From Desulfovibrio sp. (lineage in GTDB: Bacteria > Desulfobacterota > Desulfovibrionia > Desulfovibrionales > Desulfovibrionaceae): DNA of 13,407 bases. Made by a program: the position numbers and the translations under genes. Below, piece after piece: positions 6,450-12,841 of this stretch. Position 1 is the first letter of the stretch. Each line of letters starts with the position of its first letter. The notes beneath the pieces were generated by a model. That model ran no database searches. It was given only the letters and a program-made list of their open reading frames with translations, and was not told where the DNA came from. The stretch is taken from contig JAIWOE010000105.1 of the NCBI GenBank assembly GCA_020217165.1, positions 1 to 13,407 of the forward strand, read 5' to 3'.

Positions 6450-7124
6450 ATGCAAAAACTCCTCATCGCCTGCGTGCTTGTGGCCGGCCTCGCCCTCACC
6501 ATGGGCTTTTCCTTGCAAAGCGCCGCCAGCTCGCCGGAAACCAATGCGCTGCTGGATGCCATCCAGAAGCAGTATGAAAAAATGCAGACCTTCCGCGCCC
6601 ATTTTTCCCAGGTGCTGGTCAATTCCGCCAGCCGGGAGACGGAACGCCGCAGCGGGCGCGTGTCCATGAAACGGCCGGGCCTCATCCGCTGGGAAACCCT
6701 GGAGCCGGAAAAGGAACTCCTGGTGGCCACCAAGGATGTGGTGTGGGATTACTTTGAGACCGAAAAGACGGCCTACAAATACAAGGCCTCGGAAATTCTC
6801 GATTCCAAGACCATGCTGCACTTTCTGGACGGCACCACCCGGTTGGATAAGGACTTTGAAGTGGTGAACGCCGGCGCCGAAGACGGCCTGACCCGGCTGG
6901 ACCTCACGCCTCGGGAGCCCGAACCCGGCCTGGTGCAGGCCTCCATCTGGGCCGAGCCAGCCACGGGGCTCATCAAGCGCATCAGCATGGTGGACTTCTA
7001 CGGCAACGAAAACGTGGTGGCCTTTACGGACATGTCCCTCAATCCACCGCTGGATGACGGCCTCTTCTCCTTCACGCCCCCGGCCGGTGTGGAAGTGTTT
7101 GACAATACCGTGGACGAATCCTGA
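6450..7124 (+). CDS. lolA: Outer-membrane lipoprotein carrier protein LolA
   Basis: LolA is the periplasmic chaperone that takes lipoproteins from the LolCDE transporter and carries them to the outer membrane, so its presence implies a diderm cell. The 224-aa product begins with a signal peptide (MQKLLIACVLVAGLALTMGF), probably cleaved near residues 24-28. The Cys at residue 9 is too early for a lipobox. The mature part shows the family features: a helix with QYEKMQTFRAHFSQ (41-54), the strand RPGLIRWE (75-82), and FSFTPPAGVEVF near the end (207-218). The start at 6450 is chosen for GGGAAAG five to six bases upstream and because it places the signal peptide at the N-terminus. The in-frame TTG at 6369 would add a non-signal-like extension. 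It lies 93 bp after ftsK and ends 44 bp before the terminator stem. Confidence 0.92.
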   Translation: MQKLLIACVLVAGLALTMGFSLQSAASSPETNALLDAIQKQYEKMQTFRAHFSQVLVNSASRETERRSGRVSMKRPGLIRWETLEPEKELLVATKDVVWDYFETEKTAYKYKASEILDSKTMLHFLDGTTRLDKDFEVVNAGAEDGLTRLDLTPREPEPGLVQASIWAEPATGLIKRISMVDFYGNENVVAFTDMSLNPPLDDGLFSFTPPAGVEVFDNTVDES

Positions 7125-7168
7125 GCCCGCCCGGCCACGCGCGGCCAGGCATTCGCGAGGCATTCCGG

Positions 7169-7206
7169 CCGGGGAGTGGGGCAGCTCACTCCCCGGTTGT
7201 TTTTTG
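7169..7206 (+). terminator. Strong Rho-independent terminator of the aroQ-efp-ftsK-lolA operon
   Basis: CCGGGGAGTG (7169-7178) and CACTCCCCGG (7187-7196) make a 10-bp perfect stem with an 8-nt loop, followed by TTGTTTTTTG (7197-7206). It works only in the plus direction, since no T-tract follows on the minus strand. The 3' arm and T-tract lie inside the last codons of the convergent pseudouridine synthase gene. Confidence 0.93.
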
Positions 7207-7953
7207 CAGGGCGCGGACCTCGTCCTGGGTCAGGCGTCGGAAGGTCCCCTTTTCCAACCCCCCCAGTTCCAGGGGCCCCAGGGCCACGCGCGTCAGGCGC
7301 AGGATGGTCAGGGCCTGGGCCTCGCACATGCGGCGGATCTGCCGGTTCACGCCCTGATGGAGCACCAGCTCCAGCAGGGTCTTGCCGTCCTTGATGCCCA
7401 GGATGCGGGCCGGCACGGGCTGCAGGCGCATGCCCGAGGGCGGCTCCCCGGCCTGGGCCGGCAGCACCATGCCGCCGCGCATGGCATGCAGGGCCGCCGC
7501 GGGTACATCGCCCCGCACCAGCACCTCGTACCGCTTGGGCACGTGGTGGCGGGGGTGCATGAGTCGGTTGGCCAGGTCGCCATCATCGGTGAGCAGGATC
7601 AGCCCTTCGGAAAAATAGTCCAGCCGTCCGACGGGATAGAGCCGGGTGTTGGCGCGCAGGGCCCGGGGCAGCAGGTCCAGCACCGTGCGTCGGCCCTGGG
7701 GGTCCCGGGCGGTGGAGACCACCTCCACCGGCTTGTGCAGCATGATGTAGTGGCGGGTGACCGTTGGCGCGTCCTTGCGGGTCACCGGCACGCCATCCAC
7801 GGCGATTTTGTCGGCCGGGAGCACACGCAGGCCCGGGGATTCCGCCAGCACGCCGTTCACCTGCACGCGGCCGGCAAACACCAGTTCGTCCGCCCCGCGG
7901 CGGGAGGCCACACCGGCCAGGGCCAGGACCTTGTTGAGTCGCATGTCTTCCAT
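7186..7953 (-). CDS. rluB: RsuA/RluB-family rRNA pseudouridine synthase
   Basis: The 255-aa protein isomerises a uridine in rRNA to pseudouridine. An N-terminal S4 RNA-binding domain (about 4-52, MRLNKVLALAGVASRR) precedes the catalytic domain with VGRLDYFSEGLILLTDDG (108-125), where Asp112 is the nucleophile, and the conserved HQGVNRQIRRMC (199-210). RluB (23S Psi2605) seems the best fit because of VGRLD and DLANRLMHP, but RsuA or RluE/RluF-type specificity cannot be excluded. The start is uncertain. ATG 7953 and ATG 7944 sit just before the S4 domain, neither has a well-spaced ribosome binding site, and the frame is open to 8109 with unlikely composition. It converges on lolA with 61 bp between stop codons, and its last bases form part of the lolA terminator. 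Confidence 0.88.
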   Translation of the reverse strand: MEDMRLNKVLALAGVASRRGADELVFAGRVQVNGVLAESPGLRVLPADKIAVDGVPVTRKDAPTVTRHYIMLHKPVEVVSTARDPQGRRTVLDLLPRALRANTRLYPVGRLDYFSEGLILLTDDGDLANRLMHPRHHVPKRYEVLVRGDVPAAALHAMRGGMVLPAQAGEPPSGMRLQPVPARILGIKDGKTLLELVLHQGVNRQIRRMCEAQALTILRLTRVALGPLELGGLEKGTFRRLTQDEVRALQKTTGE

Positions 7954-8107
7954 GGCGTCATGGTGCCGGGGGGGTGGGGTGGTGTCAAGATCGGAATCGT
8001 CGCTGAAAAATCCAGCCGCCATAGGGGGTGATTTTTGGGGAAAAGACGCGTATCTCCACCATGGGCCTCGGGACACCGCATCCTGTTTCAACACACGGAG
8101 CGATCCC

Positions 8108-8698
8108 ATGAAATGCGCAACCTGTGACGAAAAGAAATGTTACGCCGGCAAGGTGTGTCACCCCATCCGCGCGGATGTGCTGGACCAGTACCGCAACGAT
8201 CCTGAATTGGTGCGGATGCTGCAGGTGTCTTCCAGCATTGAGGCGGACCACTACATGAAGATGTGCCGCGTGGAAGAGACGCTGGAGTTCGCCCGCCGCA
8301 TGGAATTTTCCCTGCTGGGGGTGGCCTTTTGCGTGGGCTTTGCCAACGAGGCTCGCCGGTTGGTCCAGGTGGCCCAGGACCGCGGCTTTGGCGTCAGCTC
8401 CGTGTGCTGCAAGGTGTGCGGCATCGACAAGGACGAGCTGGGCGTGAAGAAGCTGTACGGCCCCGAGCGAGAGGTGGAAGCCATCTACAATCCCGTGGGT
8501 CAGGCGGAAATCCTGAATGCCGATGGCACGCAGCTGAACGTGGTGCTGGGCCTGTGCGTGGGGCACGACGCCCTGTTTACCATGCACAGCATGGCGCCGT
8601 GCACCACCCTGGTGGTGAAGGATCGCGTGCTGGGCCACAATCCCGTGGCCGCCCTGTACAGCAACTACTACCGCCGCAGGCTGGATGGCGAAATCTGA
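8108..8698 (+). CDS. DUF1847 family Cys-rich, probably metal-binding protein
   Basis: The 196-aa protein matches my memory of the DUF1847 family, which has no established function. It begins with a zinc-ribbon-like cluster, Cys3-x2-Cys6-x4-Cys11-x5-Cys17. The family core follows: SSSIEADHYMKMCRVEETLEFARRM (residues 41-65), GVAFCVGFANEA (71-82), SVCCKVCGIDKDELG (98-112), GLCVGHD (148-154), APCTTLVVKDR (163-173) and NPVAALYSNYY (178-188). There are eleven cysteines in all, with no signal peptide or membrane segment, so a cytosolic metal or Fe-S protein in an anaerobe is plausible (inference). The start at 8108 has CGGAG eight bases upstream. The gene is divergent from the pseudouridine synthase gene (154 bp) and converges on the flavin reductase gene. 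Confidence 0.87.
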   Translation: MKCATCDEKKCYAGKVCHPIRADVLDQYRNDPELVRMLQVSSSIEADHYMKMCRVEETLEFARRMEFSLLGVAFCVGFANEARRLVQVAQDRGFGVSSVCCKVCGIDKDELGVKKLYGPEREVEAIYNPVGQAEILNADGTQLNVVLGLCVGHDALFTMHSMAPCTTLVVKDRVLGHNPVAALYSNYYRRRLDGEI

Positions 8699-8730
8699 GC
8701 CGGCGGGGTGGTGGCCTCCCAAGGCCCCAG

Positions 8731-8760
8731 GGGGAACACCAGGCATGCGCGGTGTTCCCC
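8731..8760. terminator. Probable shared terminator hairpin between convergent genes
   Basis: GGGGAACACC (8731-8740) and GGTGTTCCCC (8751-8760) form a perfect 10-bp stem with a 10-nt loop. It lies midway between the stop codons of the DUF1847 gene (8698, plus) and the flavin reductase gene (8776, minus). A smaller GGCCT/AGGCC hairpin is at 8713-8726. No T-tract follows directly in either direction, so it is not a canonical intrinsic terminator, but its position suggests it ends or protects both transcripts. Confidence 0.55.
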
Positions 8761-8775
8761 TGAACGTTCCTTCGA

Positions 8776-9393
8776 TTAATCTGCTTTTTTGGGCATGTGC
8801 AGTTTGCCGGCATCAAAATCCTTCGGCAGGTGCAGCTTGCCGGCGTCAAAGGCCCGCCCCAGTACCGGCCCCATGCCGTGGTAGGTGCGCGCCTCGGGCA
8901 TGAAGGCCAGTGGCTTGAGCATGTCCACCAGCGGGTGGCCCTTCTCGTCCACCACGTGGGGGTCGGCCTTGATGTCCTGCACCTCGCCCACGAACATGGT
9001 GTGCAGGCCCAGGTCGTGCACATGCACCACCTTGCACTCCAGCACCAGCGGGTACTCCTGGATGATGGGCGCGTCCACCAGCTCGGAGGGCACGGTGGTC
9101 AGGCCCAGGGTGCCCAGTTTGTCACCATCGCGGCCCGAGGCCATGCCCAGAAAATCCGAGGCCGTGAGGTGCGACTCGTCCGTCACATGGGCGGTGTAGG
9201 CTTGGCGGGCCATGAGGCTTGCGTACGTGTACGTGGCCTTGCGCAGGGACACGGTAATGCATGGCGGCTTGGAGCAGCAGATGCCGGCCCAGGCAGCGGC
9301 CATGGCGTTGGGGCGGCCCTGGTCGTCATAGGATCCCACAATCACCAAGGGCGTGGGGAAAAGCAGGGGCTTGGCCCCCAGGGATCGCTTCAT
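8776..9393 (-). CDS. Flavin reductase-like FMN-binding protein (flavoredoxin type)
   Basis: The 205-aa protein has the flavin reductase-like FMN-binding fold: [20 protein letters not shown] (10-29), [24 protein letters not shown] (35-58), a [11 protein letters not shown] segment (83-93), and [24 protein letters not shown] (115-138). The GICCSKPPC and SLRKATYTY segments recall flavoredoxin, an FMN electron carrier described in Desulfovibrio gigas. This is from memory, so electron carrier rather than reductase is inference. ATG 9393 has a good AGGAG upstream with six bases spacing. The odd feature is the C-terminus, where residues 182-192 and 193-203 are an 11-residue tandem duplication ([11 protein letters not shown], then [11 protein letters not shown]). 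It is a single-gene minus-strand unit between two plus-strand genes. Confidence 0.88.
   Translation of the reverse strand: MKRSLGAKPLLFPTPLVIVGSYDDQGRPNAMAAAWAGICCSKPPCITVSLRKATYTYASLMARQAYTAHVTDESHLTASDFLGMASGRDGDKLGTLGLTTVPSELVDAPIIQEYPLVLECKVVHVHDLGLHTMFVGEVQDIKADPHVVDEKGHPLVDMLKPLAFMPEARTYHGMGPVLGRAFDAGKLHLPKDFDAGKLHMPKKAD
8791..8850 (-). repeat. Two tandem 33-bp units at the 3' end of the flavin reductase gene
   Basis: The 27-bp blocks at 8791-8817 and 8824-8850 differ at only a few positions and are offset by 33 bp, which is 11 codons. They encode [10 protein letters not shown] and [10 protein letters not shown]. The identical protein period and the silent differences point to an in-frame duplication that has since diverged slightly. 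Confidence 0.9.
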
Positions 9394-9409
9394 GGAGCAC
9401 TCCTTTGTC

Positions 9410-9426
9410 TTGGCAGCCGGGGTGCA
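9410..9426 (+). promoter_or_regulatory. Sigma54-like -24/-12 element upstream of the two small genes
   Basis: TTGGCA (9410-9415) and TGCA (9423-9426) place the invariant GG and GC 12 bp apart as in the consensus YTGGCAC-N5-TTGCW. The central bases CGR and the first T of TTGC do not match. Transcription would start near 9437, about 104 nt before the ATG at 9541. A GC-rich genome produces such matches by chance, and no activator site is evident, so it is only a candidate. Confidence 0.3.
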
Positions 9427-9540
9427 ATGCGGCGGCCGGCGCTGCCTATGGCTTGCAAATTTTGGATTTCCTTCTTAACCAGTACCTGCGGGTCTGTGCA
9501 GTTGCTTTTGACCGCCTATCACACCCGGGGGGGATTGAAA

Positions 9541-9747
9541 ATGAAGTGTCTGTACAAAAAGCAGTTTGAAACGGTGGAGGAGTTGGACGCATTTGTGTGT
9601 GCGTTCAGGTTGTTACGAGGCATCGAATTCTGTTGGAACCGCCTGGAGCGCACGGCGTGGCTGTGGTGCGACAGGGAATTGTACCGGGAGCTGCAGGCCT
9701 GCCAGCCGGCCATGGCCTATGAACCATGCGAGTCCCTCCATGCCTGA
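9541..9747 (+). CDS. Small protein of unknown function (68 aa)
   Basis: The 68-aa product begins MKCLYKKQFE and is rich in Cys (5), Trp (3) and Glu. The middle reads as amphipathic helix (TVEELDAFVCAFRLL, then NRLERTAWLWCDRELYRELQ). It has no signal peptide and no recognisable domain. ATG 9541 has a GGGGGGGA run six bases upstream as ribosome binding site. The local base composition is a little more AT-rich than in the housekeeping genes nearby. Its stop codon overlaps the start of the next small gene in the arrangement ATGCCTGA, so the two are probably translationally coupled. I do not know the function. Confidence 0.6.
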   Translation: MKCLYKKQFETVEELDAFVCAFRLLRGIEFCWNRLERTAWLWCDRELYRELQACQPAMAYEPCESLHA

Positions 9748-9976
9748 CGTAAAAAATCTGCTGACTGGACGACGGTTTCATGCCGAGGCCTTGCTCTGGA
9801 CCCGGGGGGATACGGACGGCCTCACGCCCATCGAAGAATGTATCCCCTTGGAAATTCTGGAGCGATATGCCTATCCGGATGCCGGGTTGTATGGCGACCG
9901 CCAGCCCTGGGCCTTTGACCCCGATGGCGGGGAGGATGGCCTGGGCTGTTTTGTTCCCGTGGAGCTGCTCCGTTAG
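9740..9976 (+). CDS. Small acidic protein of unknown function (78 aa)
   Basis: The 78-aa product (beginning MPDVKNLLTGRRFHAEALLW) is acidic and rich in Asp, Gly and Pro, with GDTDGLTPIEECIPLE in the middle and an AFDPDGGEDGLGCFVP segment near the end. It has no signal peptide, membrane segment or known motif. The start at 9740 overlaps the previous gene by 8 bp and has no independent ribosome binding site, consistent with coupling. An in-frame ATG at 9719 would add seven residues. The gene ends 105 bp before the beta-CASP protein. Real coding is likely but not certain, because the evidence is only frame, overlap and composition. Confidence 0.55.
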   Translation: MPDVKNLLTGRRFHAEALLWTRGDTDGLTPIEECIPLEILERYAYPDAGLYGDRQPWAFDPDGGEDGLGCFVPVELLR

Positions 9977-9981
9977 CGTGG

Positions 9982-9996
9982 CGTCTTCACAAGACG
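9982..9996 (+). other. Small hairpin after the second small gene
   Basis: CGTCTT (9982-9987) and AAGACG (9991-9996) form a 6-bp stem with a 3-nt loop, 5 nt past the stop codon at 9976. No T-tract follows, so this is at best a pause or weak terminator. The rest of the 105-bp gap to 10081 shows a GGTA/TACC dyad near 10003-10013 but no convincing promoter. Confidence 0.3.
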
Positions 9997-10081
9997 TGTC
10001 CATGGTAACGTACCAGGCGGGGCTGCCACAATCTCCACCAGGCCCAACACGGTCAACCCTTGTGAACCTTACAGGAAACCC

Positions 10082-11731
10082 ATGAAAATTCAATTTCTTG
10101 GCGGCGCCCAGACGGTGACCGGCTCCTGCCATATGATGGAAGCGGCGGGGCACCGGTTTTGCGTGGATTGCGGCATGCACCAGGGCAGCCGGGATATCGA
10201 AGAGCGCAACCAGAACACCACGGTGTACAAGCCAGCGGAAATCGACTTCATTTGCATGACCCATGCCCACATCGACCACTCCGGCCTCCTGCCGCGCATG
10301 GTCCGGGACGGCTTCCGGGGCACCATCTACGCCACCGCCCCCACGCGGGACCTGCTGGCCATCATGCTGGAAGACAGCGCCCACATCCAGGAAATGGAAG
10401 CCGAGTGGAAGACCAAAAAGCGCCACCGCAAGGGCAAGCGCGATGTGGAGCCCCTGTACACCATCCAGGATGCCCACAACACCATGCCCCGGTTCAAGGT
10501 GGTGGAATATAACACGCCCTTTGAGCCGGCCCCGGGCATTCGCGTGACCTACAAGGAAGCCGGGCATATCCTGGGGTCCGCCTTTCTGGAATTCGACATC
10601 ACAGAACCTGGCAGTAATGGCGGCAATGGCAGTAACGGCGGCAATGGGGCGCCCAGCACGTATCGCCTCATTTTTTCCGGCGACCTGGGCCGGCCCAATG
10701 CCCTGTTCCTGCGCGATCCCGAGGAGGCCACGCCGGCGGACTATCTGTTTGTGGAGTCCACCTATGGCGATCGCGATCACAAGGACGAGCACGCCAGCCG
10801 CGACGAATTGGCCGAGGCCATCGCCTACAGTTACAATACGGGCGAAAAGGTCATCATCCCGGCCTTTGCCGTGGAGCGGACCCAGGAGGTCATTTATTCC
10901 CTGTTTCTCCTGCGGGAGGAAGGTCGGCTGCCGGCAGACATGCCTGTGTTCGTTGATAGCCCCCTGGCCATCAAGGCCACGGAAATATTCCGCAAGCATC
11001 CAGAGTATTTCGATGCGGAAACCCACGCCCTGATCAAACAGGGCAAGGACCCCCTCTCCCTGCCCAACCTGCGCTTCACCCAGACGCGGGAGGAATCCCA
11101 GGCTATCAATGCCCTGCGCAAGCCGGCCGTGGTCATTTCCGCCAGCGGCATGTGCAACGCCGGGCGCATCAAGCATCACCTGCGGCACAACCTCTGGCGG
11201 CCCGGGGCGTCCATTGTGTTCGTGGGGTTCCAGGCCCGGGGCACCCCTGGCCGCAAAATCGTGGATGGCGTGCAGAGCCTGCGCATGCTGGGGGACGAAG
11301 TCTCGGTCAAGGCGCGGATTTTCACCATCGGCGGCTTTTCCGCCCACGCTGGGCAAAGCCAGATCCTGGCCTGGCTCTCCACCTTTGCCCGGCCGGGCAT
11401 GAAGGTGTATCTGGTGCACGGCGAAAATTCGGCCCAAAAGATCCTGGCCCAGCGAATCAAGGAACAATTCAAGCTGGATGTGCACATCCCGGCCTATCTG
11501 GAAGAATGCGTGCTTTCTCCCGGCAAGGCGCCCGTGGAAATCACCCATCCGCAACTGGCCGAGCCGCGCATCGACTGGCCCTGGCTGGTGCAGGATGCCG
11601 ATGCCAAGATGGCCGAGCTCAGGCGCCGGGTGGAACAACTGCAGGCCAAGCCGTGGGTGGATCAAACTGAGTTGCGGGATCGGCTGGTGGACATCACCGC
11701 CGAGCTTGCATCTCTCATCGCGGAGATGTAA
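10082..11731 (+). CDS. Beta-CASP metallo-beta-lactamase, probable ribonuclease
   Basis: The 549-aa protein belongs to the RNA-processing beta-CASP group of the metallo-beta-lactamase fold (the CPSF73/Ysh1-like clade found in bacteria and archaea). It is expected to cut RNA with two zinc ions. Visible motifs are HAHIDH (61-66), AGHILGSA with His162, SGDLGR with Asp201, the beta-CASP motif A in VESTYGDRDH, motif B in AFAVERTQEVI, ISASGMCNAGRIKHHL, GGFSAHAGQ with His422, and LVHGEN with His446. All metal ligands look present. The C-terminal 60-70 residues are charged helix. An unusual Gly/Asn/Ser linker (177-188) lies between His162 and Asp201. The start has AGGAAA upstream. It is followed after 4 bp by rsmD, so it may lead an rsmD-coaD-miaA unit. 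The exact substrate is unknown. Confidence 0.92.
   Translation: MKIQFLGGAQTVTGSCHMMEAAGHRFCVDCGMHQGSRDIEERNQNTTVYKPAEIDFICMTHAHIDHSGLLPRMVRDGFRGTIYATAPTRDLLAIMLEDSAHIQEMEAEWKTKKRHRKGKRDVEPLYTIQDAHNTMPRFKVVEYNTPFEPAPGIRVTYKEAGHILGSAFLEFDITEPGSNGGNGSNGGNGAPSTYRLIFSGDLGRPNALFLRDPEEATPADYLFVESTYGDRDHKDEHASRDELAEAIAYSYNTGEKVIIPAFAVERTQEVIYSLFLLREEGRLPADMPVFVDSPLAIKATEIFRKHPEYFDAETHALIKQGKDPLSLPNLRFTQTREESQAINALRKPAVVISASGMCNAGRIKHHLRHNLWRPGASIVFVGFQARGTPGRKIVDGVQSLRMLGDEVSVKARIFTIGGFSAHAGQSQILAWLSTFARPGMKVYLVHGENSAQKILAQRIKEQFKLDVHIPAYLEECVLSPGKAPVEITHPQLAEPRIDWPWLVQDADAKMAELRRRVEQLQAKPWVDQTELRDRLVDITAELASLIAEM
10610..10645 (+). repeat. Two tandem 18-bp repeats in the beta-CASP gene
   Basis: The 18-bp unit beginning GGCAGTAA is repeated at 10610-10627 and 10628-10645 with a single difference (T to C at the ninth base, silent). 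It encodes GSNGGN twice (residues 177-188), a flexible linker inserted in a loop between two metal-binding motifs. Confidence 0.92.
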
Positions 11732-11735
11732 GGGG

Positions 11736-12383
11736 ATGCGGGTTGTTTCTGGAATCTATCGTGGTCGGGCCATCCGCACTGTGGATGCGGAAGGCATGCG
11801 CCCGGCCACGCAAAAAGTGCGCGAGGCCTTGTTTTCCGCCCTGGAGGCCCGCGGGGTGGACTGGAACGGGGCCCGGGTGCTGGACCTGTTTGCCGGGTCG
11901 GGCAGTCTGGGCCTGGAGGCTTTGAGCCGCGGCGCGGCACAGGCCGTGTTCGTGGAACTGCACCGGCCCGCGGCCAGGGGCATTCTGGCCACGGGTAAGG
12001 ACTTTGGCCTGCCTGCGGGCAAGGTCCAGGTATTGAGCGAGGACGTGCTGGCGTTCCTGACCCGGGGCAAAGGCACGCAGGGCGGATTCGATGTGTGTTT
12101 CATCGATCCTCCCTACCACAAGAACATGCTGCCGCCGGCCCTGGCCGCCGTGATGGCCCATGGTTGGGTGCATCAGGACGGCTTCATCGTGGCCGAGGTG
12201 GAAACCCGGGTCGAACTGCCGCACCCGCCCGACTCCCAGCACTGGGCGCTGTGCTTTGACCGCGCCTACGGGCAGACCAGGATTTTGATATGGACACACA
12301 ATCCCCCGCAGCCCATGCAGCCCTTGACCCCGACGCCGGAACCAGACGCATCGCCATCTACCCCGGCACCTTCGACCCCCTGA
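11736..12383 (+). CDS. rsmD: 16S rRNA (guanine966-N2)-methyltransferase RsmD
   Basis: RsmD methylates G966 (N2) of 16S rRNA in the 30S subunit using S-adenosylmethionine. The product begins MRVVSGIYRGR as in the family, has the RP-x4-VREALF motif (22-33), SAM motif I VLDLFAGSGSLGLEALSRGA (48-67) and the catalytic DPPY (124-127). The family fold should end at about YGQTRILIWT (178-187). Here another 28 residues follow, a Pro/Thr/Ser-rich tail (188-215) read out of frame through the first 94 bp of coaD. The total is 215 aa against about 185-200 usual. The start at 11736 lies 4 bp after the beta-CASP gene. GGAG is 10 nt upstream and AAGGGG is directly adjacent, so initiation may be coupled. Confidence 0.93.
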   Translation: MRVVSGIYRGRAIRTVDAEGMRPATQKVREALFSALEARGVDWNGARVLDLFAGSGSLGLEALSRGAAQAVFVELHRPAARGILATGKDFGLPAGKVQVLSEDVLAFLTRGKGTQGGFDVCFIDPPYHKNMLPPALAAVMAHGWVHQDGFIVAEVETRVELPHPPDSQHWALCFDRAYGQTRILIWTHNPPQPMQPLTPTPEPDASPSTPAPSTP

Positions 12384-12841
12384 CCTTCGGCCACGTCAGC
12401 CTGGTCAAACGCGCCCTGGATGTGTTTGACCACATCATCGTCGCCCCCGCCGCATCCACCCCCAAACTGCCCATGTTCTCCCTGGAGGAACGGGTGGAGA
12501 TTGTCCGCGAGGTCTTTCACGACAATCCGCGGGTGGAAGTGGCGGGTTTCCAGGGCCTGCTGGTGGAATTCGCCCGCCAGCGCGGCGCCTGCGCCATCCT
12601 GCGCGGGCTCAGGGCCGTCTCGGACTTTGAATACGAATTCCAGATGGCCCTCATGAACCGCCGGCTGGAAAAGCACATCCAGACTGTGTTCCTGATGACC
12701 GACTACCGCTGGCTGTTCATCAGCTCCACCATCGTCAAGGAAGCGGCCAAGGCCGGGGCGGATGTGCGGAGCATGATTCCGGACCCGGCCTGGTTCCGCC
12801 TGCAGGAACGGCTGGGCCTTCCCGAAACGCCACAGGCATGA
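12290..12841 (+). CDS. coaD: Phosphopantetheine adenylyltransferase CoaD (PPAT)
   Basis: CoaD transfers AMP from ATP to 4'-phosphopantetheine, the penultimate step of coenzyme A synthesis. The 183-aa product shows the nucleotidyltransferase signature YPGTFDPLTFGH (24-35, with the T-x-GH motif), the SLEERVE segment, ILRGLRAVSDFEYEFQMA (103-120) and the KMSKS-like ISSTIVKE (144-151). Compared with the family (about 160 aa) it has 18-20 extra N-terminal residues (MDTQSPAAHAALDPDAGTRR), because the only suitable ATG is at 12290 inside rsmD. AGGA lies about seven to eight bases upstream of it and supports this start. The gene overlaps rsmD by 94 bp and miaA by 4 bp (ATGA), so the three are surely co-transcribed. 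Confidence 0.95.
   Translation: MDTQSPAAHAALDPDAGTRRIAIYPGTFDPLTFGHVSLVKRALDVFDHIIVAPAASTPKLPMFSLEERVEIVREVFHDNPRVEVAGFQGLLVEFARQRGACAILRGLRAVSDFEYEFQMALMNRRLEKHIQTVFLMTDYRWLFISSTIVKEAAKAGADVRSMIPDPAWFRLQERLGLPETPQA

Noticed and set aside
6450..6476. LolA as a lipoprotein through LIAC near the N-terminus
   Set aside because: The Cys is at residue 9, before any hydrophobic core. A lipobox needs it after about 15-25 residues.
4467..7163. An 898-codon open frame on the minus strand
   Set aside because: It is antisense to ftsK and lolA, whose conserved motifs fix the plus strand as coding. The translation is His/Gly/Gln-rich, typical of a shadow frame in high-GC DNA.
9541..9976. Toxin-antitoxin pair
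   Set aside because: Size and overlap fit, but neither protein shows a known toxin fold, DNA-binding motif or autoregulatory palindrome at the promoter. Left as unknown.
9605..11665. A 686-codon open frame on the minus strand
   Set aside because: It is antisense to the beta-CASP gene and the small genes, with no motif and His/Gly-rich composition. It is a GC-rich shadow frame.
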